The translations under genes were made by a program, and so were the position numbers. From the NCBI GenBank assembly GCA_018830885.1, contig JAHJRI010000430.1, forward strand, positions 1-32,514: DNA of 32,514 bases. The letters run 5' to 3'. Below the pieces are notes generated by a model. The model had not been told where the DNA came from. It made no database searches and saw only the letters and a program-made list of their open reading frames with translations. Shown one piece after another: positions 8,476-16,259 of this stretch. Origin of the DNA: a bacterium (lineage in GTDB: Bacteria > SAR324 > XYD2-FULL-50-16). Each line of letters starts with the position of its first letter. Positions within the stretch are counted from its first letter, which is position 1.

Positions 8476-9345
8476 ATGAGAGTTTTTAAAAGTCTTTCCC
8501 AGACCGATCGGGATACTGCGACGATTCCTTACCTGAAGATTCTGGTGGGATTGATACTGGCTGTTGCCATGATCAGTCATAATGGATTGGACCCAAGTCC
8601 CTTGAATCTTTTATGGCCCAGCGAAGGCATTCACAACTGGCTCGGTCTGCCGGGGGCATTGGTGTCCGGGTTTCTATTCGACCTGTTTGGATGGAGCGGT
8701 TTCCTTCTTCCTATCCTGCTCCTGGTTTTCAGCCATAAAACAACCATCAGTCGCAGCCAGGCTTTTTTTCTGGATGGGGCTGTCATTGTTCTGACGACGA
8801 TCGGCCTGGCACAGTTACTCCAATATCCCGATGGGCCGTTAGCCCGCTGGACGGGTTTTCTGGGGACAGTATCAAACATTTGGCTGGCGCAGTTCCCAGG
8901 TAAACTGATCACGATGCTGGTGGTTATCGGCTTTATCCTCCGCTACGCGAAACACTACACCGTAAATCACCATTTTGTGACGCTGCTTCAGCAGATTGCG
9001 GGAATACTGCTACTGCTGACCGAGCGGTTCAGGGGAATGGGGCAGCAGCGGATCAACAAGCTGGTGAGGCGCCTACAGAAACGATTCCATCCACTCCTGA
9101 CGATCTTGAAACCGTCGTTGTCATCCGTGAGAGCCAGATTGGTCAGAAACTGGACTGGTTTTACCCGGAAGTTGAACGACAGGTTGCTTGAGATCAATCC
9201 GTATCAACGATTGCCGCTGGAAAAATCAGGTGAATTTGAAATCGAGCCCCAGACAGATGAAATTTCGAATGAACTGGCCAGAAGAAAGCTCCTCAGACGC
9301 ACGATTGAGGAATTTAAGAAACGCACACTCTCTGAAAATGCATAA
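8476..9345 (+). CDS. FtsK 4TM-like membrane protein lacking the translocase motor
   Basis: A 289-residue membrane protein. About four hydrophobic segments (near 20-38, 58-84, 95-120 and 138-160) surround a loop with DPSPLNLLWP, then IHNWLGLPGALVSGFLFDLFGWSGFLLPILLL. 'DPS', 'N.lG..GA..sd.lF.lfG...fllP..l' is the signature of the N-terminal four-helix domain of the FtsK/SpoIIIE DNA translocases. A basic linker follows (MGQQRINKLVRRLQKRF and more), and the protein then stops. There is no Walker A, Walker B or gamma domain; the next 550 bp are non-coding and rho comes after. FtsK's N-terminal domain works at the division septum independently of DNA pumping, so a septum role is a reasonable inference. 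It overlaps nothing and lies 24 bp behind the PHP gene. Confidence 0.75.
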   Translation: MRVFKSLSQTDRDTATIPYLKILVGLILAVAMISHNGLDPSPLNLLWPSEGIHNWLGLPGALVSGFLFDLFGWSGFLLPILLLVFSHKTTISRSQAFFLDGAVIVLTTIGLAQLLQYPDGPLARWTGFLGTVSNIWLAQFPGKLITMLVVIGFILRYAKHYTVNHHFVTLLQQIAGILLLLTERFRGMGQQRINKLVRRLQKRFHPLLTILKPSLSSVRARLVRNWTGFTRKLNDRLLEINPYQRLPLEKSGEFEIEPQTDEISNELARRKLLRRTIEEFKKRTLSENA

Positions 9346-9895
9346 GCTCGGGTTCAGGAACATCCCCGATTTAAAAGACCCATTCACAAAAAGAATGAAT
9401 CTAAAAAAAAAAAAATAAAGGTTGACTGATGTCTTTACTGGGATGTAGCGTTTAGACCATAGACACGAAATTAACTCGCCTCCGTAAAGTCCCGATTCAA
9501 GACGAACGAACAACACCAACATTCAAGACAAAATCTGCTTTAAATTACAAATAGATCAGTTAGATATCAACTAGCCACGCTTTCCCTTTTCAGAGTATCT
9601 TTTTTTGATGCTTGGTCCAAACCGGTCCTCATTACTCTCGGTACACAAAAATACTATGGAAGTTGAAGCCCCGATACGGAAGTAAAGCAAATGCAGTCTG
9701 CTTTGGGGTATGCTATTGATTCTAAAGTACTGAAAAGTTGTTCAGATTTCTAAATGATCCAGCAAATTATCATAAGCAGGGATCGTGAAACGCTGTTTCA
9801 CCGGTTTTTTGTGTGAATAGCGGACGCGTTTTTGGTGAGATGAAAAAACGTCTCCGATATTCACCCTTTAAATAACTCAACCCTTTAATATAAAT
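9346..9895. other. Long intergenic region and rho leader
   Basis: No gene is convincing in these 550 bp, and nothing resembles the missing FtsK motor. A TTGACT at 9422 could be a -35 box but has only a poor -10 partner. A terminator-like hairpin lies at 9785-9810 and a smaller stem (GAGATG with CGTCTC around an A6 loop) near 9836-9853. Both fall inside the likely untranslated leader of rho, which has no evident Shine-Dalgarno sequence before ATG 9896. Confidence 0.5.
9785..9810 (+). terminator. Terminator-like hairpin in the rho leader
   Basis: GTGAAAC (9785-9791) pairs perfectly with GTTTCAC (9795-9801) around a 3-nt loop. CGG and a run of six T follow at 9805-9810. This is a short but regular intrinsic-terminator shape, 86 bp before the rho start. 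It could end a transcript from upstream or attenuate rho itself. Confidence 0.5.
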
Positions 9896-11263
9896 ATGGT
9901 CGTTCAAAATTCAAGATCCGAAACCCCCCGCCGTAAAAGTGTTCCCAGAAAAGAACCCAGCAATTCCAGAAAAAAAACGAACTTTAGCCCGACTGTCAAG
10001 GTCGATGAAACTGTCCCATCGCTCAATCTGGCTGAAATCAAAGGGATGAATATCAAGGAACTGGAACAGCTGGGGAAGGGCTTTGAAATCGAAAATGCCA
10101 CATCAATGCTTCGACAGGAGTTGATATTCGCTCTACTCAACGCCCAAACTGCAAGAGGGGGGGCAATTTACAGCACCGGTGTGCTGGAAACCCTGCCCGA
10201 TGGATTTGGTTTTTTAAGATCCCCTGATTTCAGCTATGTACCTGGGCCGGATGATATTTATGTATCACCGTCTCAAATTCGACGGTTTAATCTTCGCACG
10301 GGTGATACCATTGAAGGGCAGGTCAGACCGCCAAAAGAGAGTGAACGCTACTACGCGCTCCTGAAAGTTGAACGGTTGAATTTTGAAGATCCCGATCATG
10401 CAAAGGACAAAACCCTGTTTGACAACCTGACACCGCTTTACCCAGACGAGAAGTTGAATCTTGAAAGAAAGGACGCCGACAAAACCACGCGGATTATTGA
10501 CATGTTTTGCCCGATTGGAAAGGGCCAGCGGGGACTGATCGTTGCACCCCCCCATGCCGGTAAGACGATGATCCTGCAAAGTATTGCCAACAGCATTACC
10601 GCCAACCATCCGGATGTCAAGCTGATTGTCCTGCTGATCGATGAAAGACCGGAAGAGGTGACCGATATGATCCGCTCGGTGAGAGGTGAGGTGATCAGTT
10701 CAACGTTCGATGAACCGGCTTCCCGACACGTTCAGGTGGCAGATATGGTGATTGAGAAGGCAAAACGGCTGGTTGAGCACAAGCACGATGTCGTTATTCT
10801 CCTGGATTCCATTACGAGACTGGCTCGGGCATACAATACGGTTGTTCCTGCCAGTGGTAAGATTCTTTCAGGGGGTGTTGACGCCAATGCCCTGCACAAA
10901 CCCAAGCGGTTTTTTGGTGCAGCCAGAAATATTGAATTTGGCGGTTCCCTGACGATTCTGGCAACCGCTTTGATCGATACCGGTAGTCGTATGGACGAAG
11001 TAATCTTCGAAGAGTTCAAGGGCACGGGTAATATGCAGCTGGTATTGGATCGTAAACTCCTTGAAAAAAGGATCTTCCCTACCATTGACGTTGAAAAGTC
11101 AAATACCAGAAAAGAGGAGTTACTGTTGGAAGATACGACAGAGATCTGGAAACTCCGGCGTATTCTATCGGCTTCAAATGCCCAGGAAGCAATGGAGTTC
11201 CTGCTGGACAAACTGGATAAGTTCCCGACCAATAAAGAGCTTCTAAATATGGTAAATAATTGA
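9896..11263 (+). CDS. rho: Transcription termination factor Rho
   Basis: A 455-residue hexameric RNA helicase that ends transcription. A basic, poorly conserved N-terminal extension (about 1-40) precedes the helix domain ([19 protein letters not shown]), the RNA-binding cold-shock-like domain ([14 protein letters not shown] and [19 protein letters not shown], about 95-145) and the ATPase core. The core contains APPHAGKT (217-224), [38 protein letters not shown], the Q loop [20 protein letters not shown] and the R-loop region EEFKGTGNM. Everything needed for activity appears present. In the P-loop, His220 replaces the Lys found in the E. coli APPKAGKT. The gene lies 233 bp ahead of rpmE, with a structured 5' leader and no clear ribosome binding site. 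Confidence 0.98.
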   Translation: MVVQNSRSETPRRKSVPRKEPSNSRKKTNFSPTVKVDETVPSLNLAEIKGMNIKELEQLGKGFEIENATSMLRQELIFALLNAQTARGGAIYSTGVLETLPDGFGFLRSPDFSYVPGPDDIYVSPSQIRRFNLRTGDTIEGQVRPPKESERYYALLKVERLNFEDPDHAKDKTLFDNLTPLYPDEKLNLERKDADKTTRIIDMFCPIGKGQRGLIVAPPHAGKTMILQSIANSITANHPDVKLIVLLIDERPEEVTDMIRSVRGEVISSTFDEPASRHVQVADMVIEKAKRLVEHKHDVVILLDSITRLARAYNTVVPASGKILSGGVDANALHKPKRFFGAARNIEFGGSLTILATALIDTGSRMDEVIFEEFKGTGNMQLVLDRKLLEKRIFPTIDVEKSNTRKEELLLEDTTEIWKLRRILSASNAQEAMEFLLDKLDKFPTNKELLNMVNN

Positions 11264-11497
11264 TATTAAGTTATTATCATAAAGAATATTGAAAAAGCCC
11301 GATTTTTAGTAGATAATGTACCATTAACCTGTCTTTTGAGGAGATCGATTGATCCTCGATTGAGTAACTAATCTTAGACTTGAAGACCGGGTGGCCAGAA
11401 AAACCATCCCCTGCTGGTTATTCTGAAATTTGGCAGGTTGAGGCAGAGCCGGTGGAAGTTTTGATTGTTCTTTTAATTATTTAATCCTTTGTTGACT

Positions 11498-11707
11498 ATG
11501 AAAGCCGATATTCATCCCAAATACAAGCAGACTTCATATCGTTGTGCCTGTGGTGCTGCTTTTGAAATTAATTCGACCCTTGGTGGCGAAGTAAAGCTTG
11601 AAATTTGCTCCCAGTGCCATCCCCAGTATACGGGTAAAGAAAAGCTGGTTGATACCGAAGGTCGTATCGAACGCTTTAGAAAGAAATACAAAAACGTTGG
11701 AAAATAG
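11498..11707 (+). CDS. rpmE: 50S ribosomal protein L31
   Basis: A 69-residue ribosomal large-subunit protein. MKADIHPKY at the start is the family's opening; two in-frame TTG codons just upstream (11489, 11492) are passed over for this reason. The zinc-binding (C+) form is indicated by CACG near 15-18 and CSQC near 35-38, followed by [24 protein letters not shown]. Presence of the cysteines implies zinc dependence, in contrast to the Cys-free paralogue made under zinc shortage. No strong Shine-Dalgarno sequence is seen. The 234-bp leader after rho contains a possible CCTGC/GCAGG stem near 11410-11440, where autoregulation by L31 could act, but this is unproven. It lies just ahead of prfA. Confidence 0.96.
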   Translation: MKADIHPKYKQTSYRCACGAAFEINSTLGGEVKLEICSQCHPQYTGKEKLVDTEGRIERFRKKYKNVGK

Positions 11708-11733
11708 CGCCGGGAATACGCCTATAATGTCAT

Positions 11734-12813
11734 ATGCTCGATAAACTTGCACGTATTGCGGATCGTTTTGAGGAGATCACTGCCCTGTTAAGTCAGCCGG
11801 AGGTCCTTTCAGACTCCAGGCGTTACCAGAGTTTATCCAAAGAGCAAGCCAAAATAGCATCATTGGTGTCCGTGTTTCATGAATTGAGGGTGAAACAGAA
11901 GGAGCTGGAAGAAAATATTGAGATTTCGAGAGATCCTGAAGAAGACCCTGAAATGCGGGAAATGGCTAAAGAGGAGGTCCTGAAGCTCAAGAAGGAGGTT
12001 TCCCAGCTTCAGAACGAAGCAAAAATACTGCTGATACCGAAGAACCCGGATGATGAGAAAAATACGATTCTCGAGATCAGGGCCGGAACCGGTGGTGACG
12101 AAGCAGCGCTTTTCGTAGCGGACCTCTACCGGATGTATCTCAAATTTGCCGAGCAAAACAGATGGCGGGTGGAGGTGATGAGCTCAAGCCCTACCGGTAT
12201 TGGCGGATTTAAGGAGATCGTTATTTCCATCGAAGGGAAAAACGTCTACAGCCGGTTGAAATTTGAAGCGGGGACCCATCGGGTGCAACGGGTTCCACAG
12301 ACAGAAACCCAGGGACGTGTGCACACCTCAGCGGTGACGGTTGCTGTCCTCCCGGAAGCTGAAGATGTTGATATTGAGATTAATATCAATGACTTGAAAA
12401 TAGACACCTATCGTTCTCAGGGAGCTGGTGGTCAACATGTCAACACCACTGATTCTGCCATCCGCATCACCCACAACCCGACCGGAATTGTTGTTACCTG
12501 CCAGGAAGAGCGTTCTCAGCTCAAAAACAAGAACAAGGCCATGAAACACCTGAAGGCAAAACTGTACGAGGCTCAGTTAGAGGCAGTCATGTCTGAAGAG
12601 GCCGAAATGCGAAAGAGTATGGTGGGCAGTGGAGACCGGAGTGAGCGGATACGGACATACAATTATCCGCAGGGACGTGTGACTGACCATCGTATTGGTC
12701 TGACGCTATATCGACTCGAAGAATTGATGAACAGTGGTGACCTGGATGAAATTGTGGATAGTCTGACGGCACATTTTCAGGCGGAACTTCTCGACAAGCA
12801 GAATGCCATCTGA
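11734..12813 (+). CDS. prfA: Peptide chain release factor 1
   Basis: A 359-residue class I release factor that reads UAA and UAG. The N-terminal helical domain contains a charged coiled coil (about 45-95). The GGQ motif that promotes peptidyl-tRNA hydrolysis is in SQGAGGQHVNTTDSAIR (about 229-245), and RVPQTETQGRVHTSA carries PQT at the place of the RF1-type PxT codon-reading tripeptide. Length and motifs are normal. The gene begins 26 bp after rpmE, so rpmE-prfA form a unit. The methyltransferase gene prmC, which commonly follows prfA and modifies the GGQ glutamine, is not next to it here. It ends convergently with fliA across 73 bp holding a small TGTCTG/CAGACA stem without a T-run. Confidence 0.97.
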   Translation: MLDKLARIADRFEEITALLSQPEVLSDSRRYQSLSKEQAKIASLVSVFHELRVKQKELEENIEISRDPEEDPEMREMAKEEVLKLKKEVSQLQNEAKILLIPKNPDDEKNTILEIRAGTGGDEAALFVADLYRMYLKFAEQNRWRVEVMSSSPTGIGGFKEIVISIEGKNVYSRLKFEAGTHRVQRVPQTETQGRVHTSAVTVAVLPEAEDVDIEININDLKIDTYRSQGAGGQHVNTTDSAIRITHNPTGIVVTCQEERSQLKNKNKAMKHLKAKLYEAQLEAVMSEEAEMRKSMVGSGDRSERIRTYNYPQGRVTDHRIGLTLYRLEELMNSGDLDEIVDSLTAHFQAELLDKQNAI

Positions 12814-12886
12814 ACGGTTATTCCCCGCACCCTGACCTGCGCTTAATTTTGGTGTCGTTCTCCCTGTCTGCCGACCAGACACACAT

Positions 12887-13627
12887 TCAACTTTCCATAT
12901 AGCTTTTCATCAGGGAACGCAGCATGGCAATCGCCTTGGTCCGCATCTGGGACACCCGGGATTCGGTAACGTCAAGGATGGCCCCGATCTCTTTAAGATT
13001 CAGCTCTTCATTGTAGTAGAGGGACAGGACCAGTTTTTCTTTTTCCGGCAGTGCATTGATCGCTTCGATAACCATTTCCTGAGCCTCAAGACCCAGAAGC
13101 GTCTCAACCACATCATCCTCATTCGGATCCGCCAACGTCTCAAGGATATCCAGTTTTTCATCTGAGCCGGCAAATGCGCCCATACTGTCCAGGGATAAAA
13201 GCGGAATCGGTTTGGCTTTATCTAAAAAATCAGGAAGTTCCCTTGGTTTTAGTCCCAGTTGTTTAGCCAGTTGTTTGTCCGTGGGGTGGTCAATGCTTTC
13301 CGATCGTAAATCTGAGTAGGCGTTTTCCAGTTTTGTGCTGTTGTCCCGGACGGATCTCGGAATCCAGTCCTTAGCCCTCAAATCGTCCAGCATGGCGCCC
13401 CGCACACGGATCTCTGCATATGTCTTGAATTTGGCTCCCCGCTGGGCATCGTATTTCTCCATCGCTTCCAGCAGACCCATCATTCCAGCCTGGATCAGGT
13501 CATCCAGCTGGAAACTGGTGGGAAGTCGGGCGGCAAGTCGATTGGCGATATGCTTGACCATGGGGGCATATTCCAATACGACGGCTTCCCGATCCACCGG
13601 TTTTTGATTCAAGTAGGGATTTTGCAT
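12887..13627 (-). CDS. fliA: Flagellar sigma factor FliA (sigma-28, WhiG type)
   Basis: A 246-residue alternative sigma factor for late flagellar and chemotaxis genes. Region 2 is seen in FQLDDLIQAGMMGLLEAMEKYD and FKTYAEIRVRGAMLDDLR, followed by DWIPRSVRDNS, which is typical of the FliA/WhiG group. Region 3 spans about 110-165, and region 4 has LPEKEKLVLSLYYNEELNLKEIGAILDVTESRVSQMR, with its helix-turn-helix for the -35 box. It lies last in the order flhF, flhG, fliA, but is separated from flhG by 214 bp with no convincing gene. No Shine-Dalgarno sequence is obvious before ATG 13627. No flgM anti-sigma gene is visible in the window. Confidence 0.95.
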   Translation of the reverse strand: MQNPYLNQKPVDREAVVLEYAPMVKHIANRLAARLPTSFQLDDLIQAGMMGLLEAMEKYDAQRGAKFKTYAEIRVRGAMLDDLRAKDWIPRSVRDNSTKLENAYSDLRSESIDHPTDKQLAKQLGLKPRELPDFLDKAKPIPLLSLDSMGAFAGSDEKLDILETLADPNEDDVVETLLGLEAQEMVIEAINALPEKEKLVLSLYYNEELNLKEIGAILDVTESRVSQMRTKAIAMLRSLMKSYMES

Positions 13628-13841
13628 GAAATGCGATATAAAAAATTACTATTTCAGTTAATTACGTATTTACCACGTGCCCTACCGGGTTTTCCAGCAG
13701 GATCAGTCATTAGAAAAAGCAAATCGCATGCCTTTCTACCCTTATATTCCGTAAAATGAACCAAATAGCTATTTTAACCGGGACGGAAAAATATCCAGGG
13801 AGGTGTTATTGCGAGAGAAAAGTCAACAAAGGTTCAAGGAA

Positions 13842-14720
13842 TCAGTCTTTTTTCCAGGAACCGAGTCTTTTCCAGAAAGAGGTTTCCTTCTCTTCTACAA
13901 AAGTGTCACCAGAGCGGTTGACGATTTGTGCGGCCAGTGTCCGAAATGCTTTCCCGGCCGGGGAGTTTGGAAATAATAGTGAAATGGGTTCCTGGTGCCT
14001 GACGGCTTTGATAAAATTTGGATCCCGGGGGATATTCCCCAGCAGTTCCAGGTTAACGGTCAGAAACTTGTTCAAAACCCTTACCAGACGACCATATACA
14101 TCCCTGGCTTCTGCCGCCTCGGACAGGTTGACAATCAGATTGAAGTGGTGCACCTGATATCTTGAGGACATGATTTTCATCAGTGCATAGGCATCTGTAA
14201 TAGCGGTCGGTTCGGGATTGGTAACCACGCAGATCTCGTCGGCAGCAGCATTAAAACGCAGGACATTGGAGGAAATTCCGGCTCCGGTATCGATCAGGAT
14301 ATAATCATATTGTGTTTTCAGATTGGACAGTTCACGGAGCATGGACATCTGCTGCTTTGCGGAGAGGGACTGCATTTCACTGATGCCGGACGAAGCTGGC
14401 AGGATATGAATCCCGAGTGGTCCCTCGATAATAATGTCATTAATGTGTTTTTTCCCGGTTAAAACATCTTCGATCGTAAATTGGGGAGCGATATTCAGAA
14501 GAATGTCGATATTCGCCAGACCAAGATCTGCGTCGATCAGAAAAACCTTCTTACCCATTTTCGCCAGATGGATCGCAAGATTTATGACAATGTTGGTCTT
14601 CCCCACCCCGCCTTTGCCGCTGGTAACACTTAAGGAGCGAAAGCGCGGGGTTTCTGTCTGACGGGGTTGCGTGCTGTTTTGAGAAAATCGTTTTCTCAGA
14701 ATGGATGCTTGGTCTGTCAT
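13842..14720 (-). CDS. flhG: Flagellum number regulator FlhG (FleN/YlxH, MinD-like ATPase)
   Basis: A 292-residue ParA/MinD-type ATPase that limits flagellar number by acting on FlhF. It starts MTDQASILRKRF: DQAxxLR is the known FlhG activator motif that stimulates FlhF GTPase, which separates it from plain MinD. The deviant Walker A is SGKGGVGKT (about 34-42), the switch I/A' box is DADLGLANID (63-72) and Walker B lies in YDYILIDTGAGIS (about 138-150). The C-terminal tail FVEEKETSFWKRLGSWKKD could form a membrane-targeting helix of the MinD type. It begins 52 bp after flhF, and together they form the standard flhF-flhG pair. Confidence 0.95.
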   Translation of the reverse strand: MTDQASILRKRFSQNSTQPRQTETPRFRSLSVTSGKGGVGKTNIVINLAIHLAKMGKKVFLIDADLGLANIDILLNIAPQFTIEDVLTGKKHINDIIIEGPLGIHILPASSGISEMQSLSAKQQMSMLRELSNLKTQYDYILIDTGAGISSNVLRFNAAADEICVVTNPEPTAITDAYALMKIMSSRYQVHHFNLIVNLSEAAEARDVYGRLVRVLNKFLTVNLELLGNIPRDPNFIKAVRHQEPISLLFPNSPAGKAFRTLAAQIVNRSGDTFVEEKETSFWKRLGSWKKD

Positions 14721-14772
14721 TATCGTATCGCAGCGTAGAAACAGGTTAAAAATCTGGAAAAGACCGACATTA

Positions 14773-16077
14773 TTATATTTCCATGGCCGAAATATTCAGC
14801 AACAGATCAATGAGACGGTCCCTGGAAGCGTTCTCAATATCGTCCGGGACGTTCTGCCCGGTTGTCAGGTATGTCAGTGGCAGTTTAAACCGGATGGAAT
14901 GGTTAAATATGGATCCGTAACTGGTGGATTCATCCAGTTTCGTAAAAACAATTCCGTTTAGCGGAATCGTGCTGAACCGTTTTGTAATTTCAACCTGGTC
15001 GTTGTCTTTAGTGGTCGCACTGAGAACCAGTAAATTGTCAAAGGAATCGTAATTCCTGAGAATCTTTCGCAGTTCTGACATCTGTTGTTCGTCCCTTTGG
15101 GAGCGACCCGCTGTATCTATCAGGATCAGGTCTTTTTTCTTGAACTCACCGAGGGCATGGTCCAGCTGAATGCGATCATTGACGACACGAATCGGTACGT
15201 TGATGATGCGTGCGTACTCCTGCAACTGTTGTACGGCGGCAATTCTGAATGTGTCCAGGGTGATCAGCCCGATTTTGAGATCCGGGTGTTCAATTTTTTC
15301 CCGACCGGCGATCTTTGCCAGGGTCGTCGTTTTACCCACGCCTGTGGGTCCCAGGAAGGTCAGGATCTTGGGCTTTCCGTCAGCGCCTTTGCCCTTCGCT
15401 GTCGGTGCAGCGGTTATCCTGATTACCTGCATGAACATACGGGCGACATAGACCTTGACATAGGAGAAATTATCAATCTCCTGTTTTGGGATCTTTTTTT
15501 TGACCTCTTCGATCAGCCGTCGTGCGAATTTTTCTTCAACACCGTTGAAGCAAAGCTGCTGGTATAGTGCGATCAGGTTTTCATGCAGATCATCTTCGCG
15601 CAGCATGCTGGACTGGTTGACCAGCATGCCCACGAGATTCTTCAGTTCCGAAAGCTCATACCGCAGGTGGGTGACATTTGCTGAATCGTTTATTTCCCGC
15701 CGGTAACCCCGTCTCAGATCCGTAACCATTTCTTTTAATTCGGAAATATCCTCCTGCAGGTTTTTGCTCAGCTCAGGTGTCGCTTTGGATTCAATTTTCC
15801 GTGGCATTTTGGGTGAATTGTGGAGTATCTCTGTTTCGTATTCGGTTCGTTGCTGCTGTTGCTTCAACAACCCGTTATACTCATTCGGCTTAACCGGTTT
15901 TGTCCTCTCATCACGGGCAGCAGTGACTTCCAGGACGTGCTGACCGAACATTCCGAAAGCACCGGTTCCTTTTCTGATCTTGCGGGTTGAAATAATGACA
16001 GCTCTGGATCCCAGATCATCCTTAATCAATTTGATGGCTTCCTGCATGTTGGAAGCGGTGTATTTCTTTACCTGCAT
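14773..16077 (-). CDS. flhF: Flagellar placement GTPase FlhF (SRP-type)
   Basis: A 434-residue signal-recognition-particle-type GTPase that marks the site of flagellum assembly at the pole. The N-terminal MQVKKYTASNMQEAIKLIKDDLG with VIISTRKIRKG is the FlhF-specific B domain start, followed by a low-complexity Gln/Lys region. The NG domain begins near 160. Its motifs are GPTGVGKTT (243-251), LDTFRIAAVQQLQEYA (274-289), DTAGRSQRD (321-329), TKLDES (379-384) and GQNVPDDIE (407-415). All GTPase motifs are intact. It is followed directly by flhG and preceded by ftsI across a 182-bp gap, so flagellar placement genes sit behind a cell-division cluster. Confidence 0.96.
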   Translation of the reverse strand: MQVKKYTASNMQEAIKLIKDDLGSRAVIISTRKIRKGTGAFGMFGQHVLEVTAARDERTKPVKPNEYNGLLKQQQQRTEYETEILHNSPKMPRKIESKATPELSKNLQEDISELKEMVTDLRRGYRREINDSANVTHLRYELSELKNLVGMLVNQSSMLREDDLHENLIALYQQLCFNGVEEKFARRLIEEVKKKIPKQEIDNFSYVKVYVARMFMQVIRITAAPTAKGKGADGKPKILTFLGPTGVGKTTTLAKIAGREKIEHPDLKIGLITLDTFRIAAVQQLQEYARIINVPIRVVNDRIQLDHALGEFKKKDLILIDTAGRSQRDEQQMSELRKILRNYDSFDNLLVLSATTKDNDQVEITKRFSTIPLNGIVFTKLDESTSYGSIFNHSIRFKLPLTYLTTGQNVPDDIENASRDRLIDLLLNISAMEI

Positions 16078-16207
16078 ATTACCAAGTCCCGTTCATGATT
16101 TCTTATGAGAAGGAGAGCCCTATAACCTGATGTTGAGTAAAGGAAAAACCGTGCCAACATACCCTGGTACCGCATAAAATGGTCGGACTGACGGGATAAG
16201 GCTGTTG

Positions 16208-16238
16208 AGCACCCGCTTTTCAGGGTATCCAGGGTGCT
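16208..16238. other. Hairpin between ftsI and flhF
   Basis: AGCACCC (16208-16214) and GGGTGCT (16232-16238) form a perfect 7-bp stem with a 17-nt loop, 22 bp past the ftsI stop in the reading direction. No T-run follows, so it may be an RNA end or processing structure rather than an intrinsic terminator. The rest of the 182-bp gap shows nothing I can name. Confidence 0.35.
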
Positions 16239-16259
16239 GGTGAGGGCAGCCCGATACGC

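Noticed and set aside
12865-12881. Small TGTCTG/CAGACA stem between prfA and fliA as a bidirectional terminator
   Set aside because: The 6-bp stem is followed by no T-run on either strand, so it is too weak to call.
13628-13841. Small gene or sigma-28 promoter between flhG and fliA
   Set aside because: Only very short frames without ribosome binding sites occur, and no GCCGATAA-type -10 element is present.
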